A stretch of DNA of 39,390 nucleotides, taken from positions 1-39,390 of the forward strand of contig CAYMDU010000005.1 of NCBI GenBank assembly GCA_964389495.1, read 5' to 3'. The notes below the pieces were generated by a model. It worked only from the letters and a program-made list of their open reading frames with translations, was not told where the DNA came from and did no database searches. Source of the DNA: RGIG3009 sp964389495. Lineage in GTDB: Bacteria; Bacillota; Clostridia; Oscillospirales; Acutalibacteraceae. Positions within the stretch are counted from its first letter, which is position 1; each line of letters opens with the position of its first letter. Position numbers and translations under genes: made by a program. Shown in pieces: positions 23,101 to 31,037 of this stretch.

Positions 23101-24953
23101 CGGACGGCGCTTTCAAAAATTGTCTTGCACTGGAAGAAGTAATCGGAAGCTTCACCGCAATCGGCAACGAAGCATTTGCCGGATGCAGCAAACTCACCAA
23201 CATGAACATTCCGTCCAATGTGGTGAAAATCGGCACCGATGCCTTCCAGGGCGTAGCAAGCATAAAAGTCAGAGCCATCAACTCGCTGGCATCCTACACC
23301 GAAGCCGCAAATCAGCTACCGAACGGTACCGAAGAACAGTTGCAGGCAAAGCAAAAAGAAATCACACAAGAATTCATCAAGAGCATCCTTGAATGTGGCG
23401 CCGAAAACATTGTTCTTGACCTTTCGTATATTGCAAGCGGCACGCCGCTCTCCCTCACCGTTTCCGCAATAGATTCCATTGAAATTACCGGCGGAGCAAA
23501 AACCTATTCGGAATTTTATCTGGATTCTTCCGCTAAGAACACCTCACTCCGCGAGATGACAATTGTCAGCGAACACGGGATTCCGTTGAAAATTAATTCC
23601 GACAAGCTGATATTGCACAAGGTATTTGTAACCGGTACTTCCAACACACTGATTCTCAAAAAGGATGGCGCCGTCTTATCGCTTTCCCAAGACAGTGCCA
23701 TTACAACAACTTCCGATTACGCCATACTCGGAAAGAATACCGTCATTGAGTCGCAGGTGTCAAAAGATGGCGCATCGGGTTCTTTGAATGTCACAGGCAA
23801 TGTGGGATATGTCAACTCCATCGGCGGCGAAGAGTATATCAGCATTTCAACCGGTGAACTGATAAAAATCTCCGAAGAAGAGTTCGAAAAGTACCTGCTG
23901 GGACAATTCACCGTAACTTTGGATGCCAACGGCGGTCAGGTAGATACAAAAGAAATCTCCGTTTTCCTCGGTTCGGCATTTGGCACGCTTCCCACCCCCA
24001 CCCGCGACTACTACACCTTTGAAGGGTGGTACACCGGCGAAGGAACCGAAGTAACAGCCGATACAAAAATGGCAAGTGCCAATGACATCATGCTGACTGC
24101 TCACTGGTCTCCCATTCCCTACACCGTCACATGGAGCAACGGCGATCACCACACGGTGTCGGTTGAAAGAACCGCTTCGCCGAACGCCGGTGCTGCTACC
24201 GGCATTTTGAGCAACGGTGCCACGGTGTACTACGGCGACACCTTGGCAATCACCTACACCGCTGCCACCGGGTATTCCATCGACACCCACGGCATCACCT
24301 CGGTTACCGTTGCCGGGAATCTCACCGCATCCGATGTGTATGCTTCCACTGTGGCCAATCGCTACACCTACACAGCGGTGTACAAATCAAGCAACGGCAC
24401 CGTGTTGGGTACTTGCGGCACCACCTATGCCTACGGTACCACCAACACGGTATATCCTGAGATATTTGCCGGATATGTCACTCCCGCTCATCAAGTGGTA
24501 ACTTGGGACAGCACCACGCCCAAAACCATCACCTTTGTGTACGCGCCGTCGTCCGTAGCAACAACACAATCGGTAGCAAGCGGTACCTGGTGGTATTGCG
24601 ACGGTGCAGCACGGCTCACCTATGCTGCCAATATCGAATATCGTAACCGCACCGCGAATAGCGTGCAAGTGCGTGTGGCATGGAAAAACACCATGGCTGC
24701 TGGTTACTACTATGGTTTCCAGCAAAAATTCAATGCCACCATCGGCGGCGTCAGTGCCGGAACCGTCACCATTGCTTCTGCCAGCAAATGGGCTTCCAGC
24801 AGCACCAGCGCACGCTCTACCACGGCATACACCGATTGGGTCACCGTGCCGCTGAACACCACCAATCAAACCACCGTTTCTTTGAGCGGTCAGTATTGGG
24901 CCAACGAAGGCAAGCACAATTGGTCCGGTTCCTTCACCGTCCCCGCCTATTAA
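20166..24953 (+). CDS. Giant secreted cohesin-dockerin adhesin-like protein
   Basis: A 1595-residue exported protein with a Sec signal peptide (about 1-34) and no LPxTG or C-terminal membrane anchor. In order: cohesin domain (37-170), closely similar to that of the upstream lipoprotein; dockerin (171-237) with two calcium loops (GDINSDQVVNAKDLTR and DTNGDGNINAKDLTR); a CxxC-rich region (240-330); two InlB-like repeats (about 345-495, GYTFDGWYD and YKFLGWYDD); a Ser/Thr-rich region of unknown fold (about 540-840); BspA-like leucine-rich repeats (about 920-1030, ISAKAF, IPDGAFKNC, IGNEAFAGC); another InlB-like repeat (1248-1315); and unknown beta-rich C-terminal domains. The start has only a weak ribosome site (GAAAGAAG) 41 bases after the lipoprotein gene, so cotranscription is likely. 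An adhesin role is inferred. Confidence 0.87.
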   Translation: MKSRTQTVKTSVAILLSVVLLFTYLTPLASVAAASTTTPTITLKDTKAQPGQSVNVDIAVTNNPGISALIAKVTFDESVLTLNSITYNTDFGGTGTLPQSYKSPANIVWDDSTNNASNGTLATLNFTISEAATSGSSAQINLSYNKGEICDIEENDIDFSVTNATVSVIKGIPGDINSDQVVNAKDLTRMRKYFAGWDVEVDTLALDTNGDGNINAKDLTRLRKYFAGWDVEIFYGDVSSKQCTHSLTATPAKEPTCTENGNSAYWYCSLCKKYFSDAAGAKEISLESTVIKAAHNRIVVDAIPATSTSKGYTEGVWCDKCNTWLSGHEEIAPITPNTKRIEYHIINEAKHPYLLTVDIDKSALENSYTPGEAKVLKNLDLGKYGYTFDGWYDSFGDNATQIKEIPATANEDYELYAHVTEAVYDITYNMYQTPVSSTPSESQLHYTVSKGNSNLYNPEINNYKFLGWYDDNGVEYKTIPVGTTGPITLNAYYTSLRNLAVSKEDSNPIILEDQNANVVYFTYEIGEIRNIPLNGDDPFWEIQSVAGLSQDREKSYTDAITDTAAESISNTISDITTNSNTWSLSESWNDVTTVNESWAESIGKTTEQCRTDATTTSNTLSVSAQNGGSSYHKTEDGTTVYDYDSKTTTNEKGHEFNASLSGTYTNKMEANLGASTEYGTTKSSGYTKKSKNQTASSSDKDVLSSGLKYENGFEVNAGLSYGYHNNTNTVTKTGTDKVSTNSQIDENTSSWNCSSGFSSTQQYSSSQSIRNTLSDIVTTTKGYGSSYSKGGTDSQTQGFSSTASNTTGTTSSVTYSKLKSTVTASKYSVDGKIEGKYRSILVGKAHVFAVVGYDYATKSFFTYTFSVMDDKVEEFLDYTPKGGAFDDCEYSCLPFEVPYSVFEYVTEKTSKTTGLVYTTNSQTGTAKITGYTGTSADVIIPSYISDGKQAYKVTEISAKAFASKAVRSVVLGEFITAIPDGAFKNCLALEEVIGSFTAIGNEAFAGCSKLTNMNIPSNVVKIGTDAFQGVASIKVRAINSLASYTEAANQLPNGTEEQLQAKQKEITQEFIKSILECGAENIVLDLSYIASGTPLSLTVSAIDSIEITGGAKTYSEFYLDSSAKNTSLREMTIVSEHGIPLKINSDKLILHKVFVTGTSNTLILKKDGAVLSLSQDSAITTTSDYAILGKNTVIESQVSKDGASGSLNVTGNVGYVNSIGGEEYISISTGELIKISEEEFEKYLLGQFTVTLDANGGQVDTKEISVFLGSAFGTLPTPTRDYYTFEGWYTGEGTEVTADTKMASANDIMLTAHWSPIPYTVTWSNGDHHTVSVERTASPNAGAATGILSNGATVYYGDTLAITYTAATGYSIDTHGITSVTVAGNLTASDVYASTVANRYTYTAVYKSSNGTVLGTCGTTYAYGTTNTVYPEIFAGYVTPAHQVVTWDSTTPKTITFVYAPSSVATTQSVASGTWWYCDGAARLTYAANIEYRNRTANSVQVRVAWKNTMAAGYYYGFQQKFNATIGGVSAGTVTIASASKWASSSTSARSTTAYTDWVTVPLNTTNQTTVSLSGQYWANEGKHNWSGSFTVPAY

Positions 24954-24964
24954 CAGGCATGCAA

Positions 24965-25000
24965 AACTCCCCGCATCGGCCCCAGCCGATGCGGGGAGTT
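24965..25000. terminator. Strong convergent terminator
   Basis: A 16-bp perfect stem (24965-24980 with 24985-25000) and a CCCA loop lie between the adhesin-like gene and the convergent M23 peptidase gene. A short T stretch on each side suggests that it serves both. Confidence 0.85.
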
Positions 25001-25013
25001 CCTGTTTGTGCTG

Positions 25014-26558
25014 TTATTGCTTCACATAATCAAGCGGGTCCACCAATTTTCCGTTTTTGATCACTTCAAAATGCAGATGCGCACCAAACGAATACCCGGT
25101 GTTGCCCACATTGGCAATGTATTCGCCCTGCGCCACCTTTTGTCCCACCGTTACTTTGAGAGCACTGCAATGAGCATAGCGCGTTTTAAAACCGTTGCCG
25201 TGGTCGATCAGCACATAGTTGCCATAGCTGCTGTGGCTTCCGGCTTCAATCACGGTGCCGCCGTCGGAAGCGATAATCGGCTTGCCGTAGGTGCTGCCGT
25301 TGGCAATATCAATCGCACCGTGGAACGACCCCCAGCGAGAAGCAAACGGCGAAGACACCACATGGGTGTACGGCACCGGCCAAATGAAGGTGCCGGTGGC
25401 CACGCCGTCGCCGGCGGTGGCGTTTTCGGTGTAGGTTTGCGCTCCCACCGCTATCACTTGGGTGGTGGGGGCTTCCAGCACCAAGGTGGAAGTCACAGAA
25501 CGGTACCGCTCCTTGCCGTCCACCGTGACCACTTCTTCGGTAACGCGCTGCTTGCCGGTTTTTCCGCGGGTGATAATCAGTTGGTATCCCAGCGGCTGGT
25601 CGGCCATTTCGCGTGTTTCCGTGGTATAGGCCAACGATTCGGTGTGCGTTTCATACCGCACGCTCTTAATCGGCACCGTTTCCAAATACGCCCGCATGTG
25701 CTCGGCGGTAACAACCGACGATACCGGATACCATCCGTCCACAATTTTCATGTTCGGGAAGAAATCCACATGGTCGGCGGTATCGTCCTGATGCTGTTCC
25801 AGCACGGCGTTCATCAGTTGTTCGATATCTTCGTGCGGCAGCGCCCCGCGAAACACCGTGTCCACATACAGGCCGGCGGTTCGGGTTAGGGAATCGCCAA
25901 CCGATTCCAAAATCGAATCGCGCACCGCCTGTTCGTCCAGCATTTGTTCCGACTGTGCCACCGTCACCGTTAATTTCGGCGTGTAGGTCAGTTGAAACGA
26001 GTCTTCGGTGTCCATCACCATGTTTTCCACCAACAGCACCGCATCGGTGTAGGTGCTTTCGTTGGCAATGCAACCCAGTTCTTCGCCTTGGTATTCCAGT
26101 GCCAGCGCATAGTTGGCCTGTTGCCAGTAGGACACGGTGTGCCAAAGCACGGCCACCGCCGCCAGCGGCGCTGCCACATTCAGGAGCGTGCGAAACACGG
26201 CGCGGTGCCTTCGCACGGCCAACACCGGCAACGACAGCCACCGTGTGAGCACACCGGCTTGCGAATTGCGCACACGCGTGCCCGCCGCGGAAAAATCCTG
26301 TTGCAAAGCGCGCCATTCGCCGGAAAGGCGGCGGCTGTTTTGCCACAGCCACGCGCCCAAGCGGCGCACGGCATGAGCAACGGGGTACCACACCATGCGG
26401 GTGAACCGCACCAGCGCATGCATGCACCGAACCGAACGCACACCGACAATGTAGCACACGGCATAGGCCTTGCGGTACAAACGTTTTCCGTTTTCGCAAA
26501 ATACCTGCCACCGGTTTGCCCACTGCCCGCTTGGCGGTTTTCGATTGGAAGGGTTCAT
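25014..26558 (-). CDS. Membrane-anchored G5-domain M23 peptidase
   Basis: A 514-residue cell-wall hydrolase. A basic N-terminal cytoplasmic part of about 130 residues is followed by one membrane span (NVAAPLAAVAVLWHTVSYW). An extracytoplasmic region then includes a G5 domain (VTEEVVTVDGKERYRSVTST), and the C-terminal M23/LytM peptidase has its zinc motifs HGAIDIA and GAHLHFEV. It probably cleaves peptidoglycan cross-links. The ATG at 26558 has AAAGGAGG six bases upstream, so the longer frame to 26654 is rejected. It has its own promoter. Confidence 0.9.
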   Translation of the reverse strand: MNPSNRKPPSGQWANRWQVFCENGKRLYRKAYAVCYIVGVRSVRCMHALVRFTRMVWYPVAHAVRRLGAWLWQNSRRLSGEWRALQQDFSAAGTRVRNSQAGVLTRWLSLPVLAVRRHRAVFRTLLNVAAPLAAVAVLWHTVSYWQQANYALALEYQGEELGCIANESTYTDAVLLVENMVMDTEDSFQLTYTPKLTVTVAQSEQMLDEQAVRDSILESVGDSLTRTAGLYVDTVFRGALPHEDIEQLMNAVLEQHQDDTADHVDFFPNMKIVDGWYPVSSVVTAEHMRAYLETVPIKSVRYETHTESLAYTTETREMADQPLGYQLIITRGKTGKQRVTEEVVTVDGKERYRSVTSTLVLEAPTTQVIAVGAQTYTENATAGDGVATGTFIWPVPYTHVVSSPFASRWGSFHGAIDIANGSTYGKPIIASDGGTVIEAGSHSSYGNYVLIDHGNGFKTRYAHCSALKVTVGQKVAQGEYIANVGNTGYSFGAHLHFEVIKNGKLVDPLDYVKQ

Positions 26559-26583
26559 TCGCTCCCTCCTTTCATCCTTGCCT

Positions 26584-26612
26584 ATTATAACGGCTTTTTT
26601 CAAAAAAAGCAA
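26584..26612 (-). promoter_or_regulatory. SigmaA promoter of the M23 peptidase gene
   Basis: TTGCTT (26612-26607) and TATAAT (26589-26584) on the minus strand are 17 bases apart, about 25 bases ahead of the start codon. The spacer includes a T7/A6 near-palindrome. Confidence 0.75.
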
Positions 26613-26683
26613 GTCGCGCCCGCTTTTGCCGTCAAGGGCACAAAACAGGCGCACTCTTTTTCTCTGTTTTTACTCGGATATTG

Positions 26684-27142
26684 TCACGCGGGATACACCA
26701 GTTGCTCGGCTGTCCACCCCTGCAACACCGCCAACTGGCGGGCGGCGCAGGCGCGTGCGGCGGGCAAATCGTGTTCACGGTAATTGCCGCACTCGGCGCG
26801 CGTGGCACCCGGAATGGGACCGGTGTAATCGGCCACAAAAGCCAGCGTTTCGCGCGTTAATGCAATCACCTCATTCTCGCTCATGCCGCGCGTTAAAAAG
26901 TAGAATCCGGTGCGACACCCCATGGGGCCGAAATACACAATCTGCTGTTCAAACGCGCTGTTGCGCACATAGGTGGCAAACAAATGCTCCAAGGTGTGCA
27001 TGGCCGGCACTTCCAAAAACGGCGGCGTGTTCGGGCGAACAAACCGCAAATCATAGGTGGTAACATCGCCGTCCACGCGCGAAATGTACAGCCCCGGCAT
27101 CAGGGTGTCGTGATTGATACAAAAGCTTTGAATGGTTTTCAT
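26684..27142 (-). CDS. luxS: S-ribosylhomocysteine lyase LuxS
   Basis: This enzyme cleaves S-ribosylhomocysteine to homocysteine and the AI-2 precursor DPD, in methyl-cycle recycling and possibly quorum signalling. The 152-residue length is normal. Metal ligands are H49 and H53 (HTLEH) and C118 (RAECG), and the catalytic Cys is C76 in GPMGCRTGFY. The ATG at 27142 has GGAGG seven bases upstream and overlaps the stop of the pseudouridine synthase gene (ATGA). No Pfs nucleosidase gene is in the window. Confidence 0.96.
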   Translation of the reverse strand: MKTIQSFCINHDTLMPGLYISRVDGDVTTYDLRFVRPNTPPFLEVPAMHTLEHLFATYVRNSAFEQQIVYFGPMGCRTGFYFLTRGMSENEVIALTRETLAFVADYTGPIPGATRAECGNYREHDLPAARACAARQLAVLQGWTAEQLVYPA

Positions 27143-28023
27143 GGTTTTTCCTCCAATCGGTGTGCCCGCAGGCATGCACGCATATCGTCGGGCAACGGGC
27201 TGTGCAATTCAATGGATTGCGCGGTTAAGGGATGTGTGAACCGCATGGCGGCACAATGCAGCGCGTGGCGCGCCATCACCGTTTCGTCGGTGCCGTACAT
27301 GGTGTCCCCCGCCAGCGGATGCCCCAACCACGCCATATGCACGCGAATTTGGTGGGTGCGCCCGGTTTCCAACCGCAAGCGCACCAGCGACACCGCGCCG
27401 TCTGTGGCCAAGGCTTCGTAGTGGGTGATGCTGGGCTTGCCGCCCTCACCCACCTCCCGCGTGATGCAACATCCGTCTTTCACGCGAATCGGTTGGTTCA
27501 CGGTGCCGGTGCCGGTTACTTTCCCCAGCACAATCGCCAAATACTCCTTTTCCGCTTTGCGGGCCAACGCATAGGCCACATGGGGATTTTTGGCCGCCAG
27601 CAACAACCCGCTGGTGTTGCGGTCGAGCCGGTTCACCGGGCGAAAAGCGTGCACCTGCCCCGTGCGCTGATAGTACCCCACCACGGCGTTGGCCAGGGTG
27701 GGCTCCGGCTTTCCTGCCGAAGGATGCACTGCCAAATAGGGCGGCTTATCCACCACCAGCACCGACTCGTCTTCGTAGGCAATCGCCAGCGGCAGTTCGG
27801 CCGGCTCCACGCGAACGGTATCTTCCGGAAATTGCAAACAAAGCTGTTCGCCGGCATTCACGCGGTCGATGCTGCGCCGCAGCACCCCGTTCACGGTGAT
27901 ACCGCCGTCGGTGTGCTTCAACCGCACCACCGTGCGCCACGAAAAACCGCACCCCTGACGCAGAAAAGTTTGCACCGAGGCGCCGTCGTATTCGGTTGGA
28001 ATTGTAAAAATCATCGGTTCCAT
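27139..28023 (-). CDS. RluA family pseudouridine synthase
   Basis: A 294-residue RNA pseudouridine synthase with an N-terminal S4-like RNA-binding domain (about 15-65) and the RluA catalytic motif RPVNRLDRNTSGL carrying the Asp nucleophile. It also has VVDKPPYLAVHPSAG and the C-terminal LETGRTHQIRVHM and PLAGDTMYG motifs. It is of the RluD/YlyB kind; the target uridine cannot be assigned. The ATG at 28023 coincides with the expected transcription start of a near-consensus promoter, so translation is either leaderless or begins at ATG 28014. It is coupled to luxS downstream. Confidence 0.92.
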   Translation of the reverse strand: MEPMIFTIPTEYDGASVQTFLRQGCGFSWRTVVRLKHTDGGITVNGVLRRSIDRVNAGEQLCLQFPEDTVRVEPAELPLAIAYEDESVLVVDKPPYLAVHPSAGKPEPTLANAVVGYYQRTGQVHAFRPVNRLDRNTSGLLLAAKNPHVAYALARKAEKEYLAIVLGKVTGTGTVNQPIRVKDGCCITREVGEGGKPSITHYEALATDGAVSLVRLRLETGRTHQIRVHMAWLGHPLAGDTMYGTDETVMARHALHCAAMRFTHPLTAQSIELHSPLPDDMRACLRAHRLEEKP

Positions 28024-28029
28024 GATTCC

Positions 28030-28058
28030 ATTATACGGACTTTCGGGAGAAATTGCAA
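28030..28058 (-). promoter_or_regulatory. Near-consensus SigmaA promoter abutting the rluA-type start codon
   Basis: TTGCAA (28058-28053) and TATAAT (28035-28030) on the minus strand are 17 bases apart. Only six bases separate the -10 from the ATG at 28023, leaving no room for a ribosome site. Confidence 0.75.
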
Positions 28059-28065
28059 GTTCCCC

Positions 28066-28093
28066 TTGTTTTTTTATGAAAATCTGTTACAAT
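28066..28093 (+). promoter_or_regulatory. SigmaA promoter of metG
   Basis: TTGTTT at 28066-28071 and TACAAT at 28088-28093, with a TGT extension, are 16 bases apart and diverge from the promoter of the pseudouridine synthase gene. Confidence 0.6.
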
Positions 28094-28128
28094 AGAGGTA
28101 CTACCGTTTAAGGAGGATTCCGGGATTT

Positions 28129-30060
28129 ATGGAAAAGAAAAAGTTTTATCTCACCACTGCCATCGCTTACACATCGCGCAAACCGCACATCGGCAATGCC
28201 TACGACATTGTCCTGGCCGACATGATTGCGCGCTACAAGCGAATGCAGGGGTACGATGTTCACTTTTTGACCGGGTCCGACGAACACGGCCAAAAAATTC
28301 AGCAATACGCCGAAGAACAGGGCATTTCTCCCAAAGACTATGTTGACGGCGTATCCCGGCAAATCAAAGAGGTGTGGAACAAACTCAACACCTCCTACGA
28401 CCGCTTCATTCGCACCACCGATGCCGACCACGAAGCGGCTGTGCAGGCCATCTTCACCAAACTGTACGAACAGGGCGATATCTACAAAGGCAAGTACGAA
28501 GGCAAATACTGCATTCCGTGCGAATCCTTTTTCACCCCTTCGCAGCTCAAAGACGGCAAATGCCCCGACTGCGGGCGTGAAGTGGTAGATGCCAGCGAAG
28601 AAGCCTATTTCCTGCGCCTTTCCAAATACCAAGACCGTCTGTTGCGCTATTTTGAAGACCACCCCGACTTTATCCAGCCGGAATCGCGCCGCAACGAAAT
28701 GATCAACAACTTTCTCAAACCGGGCCTGTCCGATTTGTGCATTTCCCGTTCGTCATTTTCTTGGGGCATTCCGGTTCCGGTCGATCCCAAACATGTGATT
28801 TATGTGTGGCTGGATGCTCTGTCCAACTACATCACCGGCATCGGCTACCACCCCCACGGCAGCAGCGACTTGTTTGGCAAAAACTGGCCGGCCGATTTGC
28901 ATGTAATCGGCAAAGACATTGTGCGTTTCCACACCATCTATTGGCCCATCATTCTCATGGCGCTGGATTTGCCGCTGCCCAAGCAGGTGCTGGGGCACCC
29001 GTGGTTGCTGTCCGGCGAAGATAAAATGAGCAAGTCGCGTGGCAATGTGCTGTACGCCGACGAACTGGCCGACCGTTTCGGAACCGATGCCGTTCGCTAC
29101 TACCTGCTATCACAAATTCCCTTTGCGCAAGACGGCAACATCACGCTGGAAAGTTTCCTAAACTTATATAACGCCGACTTGGCCAACACACTGGGCAACC
29201 TGGTTAACCGCAGCATTGCCATGACCAACAAATACTTCGGCGGCACGGTGCACAAAAACGGCACCGCCGGCGGCAACACCGACAGCGAGCTGTTGGCCGC
29301 TGCGGAACAAGCCCTGGCAACCTATCGCGACAAAATGGACAGCTATCACAACGCCGAAGCCATGAACGCCGTGATGGCCCTGGCCAAGCGTTGCAACAAA
29401 TACATCGACGAAACCGCTCCGTGGTCCTTGGCCAAAAACGAAGCCGCCCGTGCGCAGTTGGAAACCGTGCTGTACAACCTGTTGGAATGTATCCGTCTGC
29501 TGGCCGCTTGCCTGCAACCGGCCTTGCCGGAAACCGCCGAGCGCATGGCCACGCAGCTGGCACTGTCCACCGGCAGTTTGGCGCTGGATGCCCTGCACTT
29601 CGGTGCCGTGGAAAGCTACACCGTGGGCACACCCGAACCCTTGTTTGCACGCCTGGATACAGACAAGATTTTGGCCGAAGAAGCGGCGCAGGCAGCTGCC
29701 GAGCCGGAACCTGCCCCCGAAGCGGTGGCCTTCCTGTCGGAAATCGGCATTGACGACTTTGCCAAAGTGGATTTGCGCGTGGCCCGTGTCACGGCTTGCG
29801 AACCGGTGAAAAAATCCAAAAAGCTGCTCAAACTCACGCTGGACGACGGCAGCGGCATCCCCCGCACGGTGGCATCCGGTATTTCACAGTGGTACACACC
29901 CGATGACCTCATCGGCCATTCGGTGATTGTGGTTGCCAACCTCAAACCCGCCAAACTGTGCGGCGTGGAAAGCAACGGCATGATTTTGGCCGCCGACAAC
30001 GGCAACGACGCCCGCGTGATTTTTGTGGACGGTCTGGCTCCCGGTAGTTGTATTCACTAA
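28129..30060 (+). CDS. metG: Methionyl-tRNA synthetase
   Basis: A 643-residue class I tRNA synthetase charging tRNA-Met. The HIGH signature is the variant HIGN (residues about 18-21), the zinc-binding cysteines are in CIPCESFF...CPDCGRE, and KMSKS is in SGEDKMSKSRGN. The anticodon-binding helical domain is followed by a C-terminal tRNA-binding OB domain (IGIDDFAKVDLRVARV to the end), which gives the dimeric long form. The ribosome site AAGGAGG lies 12 bases before the ATG, slightly far. It is followed by a TatD gene, an order common in Firmicutes. Confidence 0.97.
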   Translation: MEKKKFYLTTAIAYTSRKPHIGNAYDIVLADMIARYKRMQGYDVHFLTGSDEHGQKIQQYAEEQGISPKDYVDGVSRQIKEVWNKLNTSYDRFIRTTDADHEAAVQAIFTKLYEQGDIYKGKYEGKYCIPCESFFTPSQLKDGKCPDCGREVVDASEEAYFLRLSKYQDRLLRYFEDHPDFIQPESRRNEMINNFLKPGLSDLCISRSSFSWGIPVPVDPKHVIYVWLDALSNYITGIGYHPHGSSDLFGKNWPADLHVIGKDIVRFHTIYWPIILMALDLPLPKQVLGHPWLLSGEDKMSKSRGNVLYADELADRFGTDAVRYYLLSQIPFAQDGNITLESFLNLYNADLANTLGNLVNRSIAMTNKYFGGTVHKNGTAGGNTDSELLAAAEQALATYRDKMDSYHNAEAMNAVMALAKRCNKYIDETAPWSLAKNEAARAQLETVLYNLLECIRLLAACLQPALPETAERMATQLALSTGSLALDALHFGAVESYTVGTPEPLFARLDTDKILAEEAAQAAAEPEPAPEAVAFLSEIGIDDFAKVDLRVARVTACEPVKKSKKLLKLTLDDGSGIPRTVASGISQWYTPDDLIGHSVIVVANLKPAKLCGVESNGMILAADNGNDARVIFVDGLAPGSCIH

Positions 30061-30123
30061 CTTCACAACCCCATTTTCACGCGGCAGGCACTCGCCTGTC
30101 GCGTTATGTATCAGGAGGTTTTC

Positions 30124-30894
30124 ATGCCCATCTTTGATTCCCACGCCCACTATTTGGACGCCCGCTTCGACACCGACCGCGACACCGTGCTTTCGTCGCT
30201 TCTCGGCACCGAGGTGTGCGGTATCATCGAAAACGGCACCACGGCAGCCACCTCCCGCCGTGCCGTGGAATTGGCGCACCGCTACCCCACGGTGTGGGCC
30301 GCCGTGGGTATTCATCCCGAAGAAGCCGCCGCGGCCACAGTTGCGGATTTGTCGGTGATCGAGCAGTTGGCCGGCGACTCACAAGCCGTGGCCATCGGCG
30401 AAATCGGCTTGGATTACCACTACGAGGAGTTTTGCCCGCGTGCGGTGCAAAAGCAGTGGTTCGAAAACCAGCTGGCTTTGGCCAACCGCCTGTCGCTTCC
30501 CGTTGTCGTTCACGACCGCGAAGCCCACGAAGATACGCTGCGCCTGTTGCAGACCCATCAGCCGCGCGGCATGGTGCATTGTTTTTCCGGCAGCGTGGAA
30601 ATGGCCCGCGACTTGCTGAACCTGGGGCTCTACATCGGCATTGGCGGTGTGGTCACCTTCAAAAACGCCCGCAAAACCGTGGAGGTTGCCGCCATGCTTC
30701 CCCTCGACCGCCTGCTGCTGGAAACCGATGCCCCCTACTTGGCCCCTGTCCCGCACCGCGGCGAGCGGTGCACCTCGGCCCTCATTCGCCACACGGCCGA
30801 AACCGTTGCCGCCATTCGCGGTATGTCCGCCGACGAGCTGCTGTCCATCACCGCCGACAACACCCGGCGCCTGTTTTCATTACGAACCGCGTGA
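30124..30894 (+). CDS. TatD family metal-dependent hydrolase
   Basis: A 256-residue TIM-barrel hydrolase of the TatD/YabD family, thought to be a DNase or deacylase. Metal ligands are seen in FDSHAHYLD, GEIGLDYHY, VHDREAHEDT, HCFSGSVE and LETDAPYLAP. The ATG at 30124 has AGGAGG five bases upstream, which is preferred over the in-frame ATG at 30106. A hairpin of about 10 bp (CGCGGCAGGC / GCCTGTCGCG) lies between metG and this gene without a T-tract. Cotranscription with metG is likely. Confidence 0.92.
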   Translation: MPIFDSHAHYLDARFDTDRDTVLSSLLGTEVCGIIENGTTAATSRRAVELAHRYPTVWAAVGIHPEEAAAATVADLSVIEQLAGDSQAVAIGEIGLDYHYEEFCPRAVQKQWFENQLALANRLSLPVVVHDREAHEDTLRLLQTHQPRGMVHCFSGSVEMARDLLNLGLYIGIGGVVTFKNARKTVEVAAMLPLDRLLLETDAPYLAPVPHRGERCTSALIRHTAETVAAIRGMSADELLSITADNTRRLFSLRTA

Positions 30895-30920
30895 CCTGTC
30901 ACCGGTTCTTTTCTTTTTTC
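30885..30920 (+). terminator. Terminator overlapping the TatD stop codon
   Basis: AACCG(C)GTGA and TCACCGGTT form an imperfect hairpin with a CCTG loop and one bulged base. It is followed by CTTTTCTTTTTTC, and the TGA stop lies inside the stem. Confidence 0.65.
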
Positions 30921-30956
30921 AGCCGAAAAATTGTTGGCAAAATTGTAAATTGGGTG

Positions 30957-30985
30957 TTGACAAACGCCATCAGCCGTGGTATGCT
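30957..30985 (+). promoter_or_regulatory. SigmaA promoter of the GntR-ABC operon
   Basis: A perfect TTGACA at 30957-30962 and TATGCT at 30980-30985 are 17 bases apart; the -10 overlaps the first arm of the operator. Confidence 0.88.
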
Positions 30986-31021
30986 CTAAGTGTACTAGCA
31001 ATGATAGTACACTTAGAGCAT
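30981..31021 (+). promoter_or_regulatory. 41-bp perfect inverted-repeat operator for the GntR regulator
   Basis: Arms of 17 bases (30981-30997 and 31005-31021) are perfect reverse complements around a 7-base spacer. The repeat starts within the -10 and covers the transcription start. YtrA-type GntR repressors usually autoregulate through such sites, so the adjacent regulator is the inferred ligand. Confidence 0.85.
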
Positions 31022-31037
31022 AGAAAGGGGGAACGGC

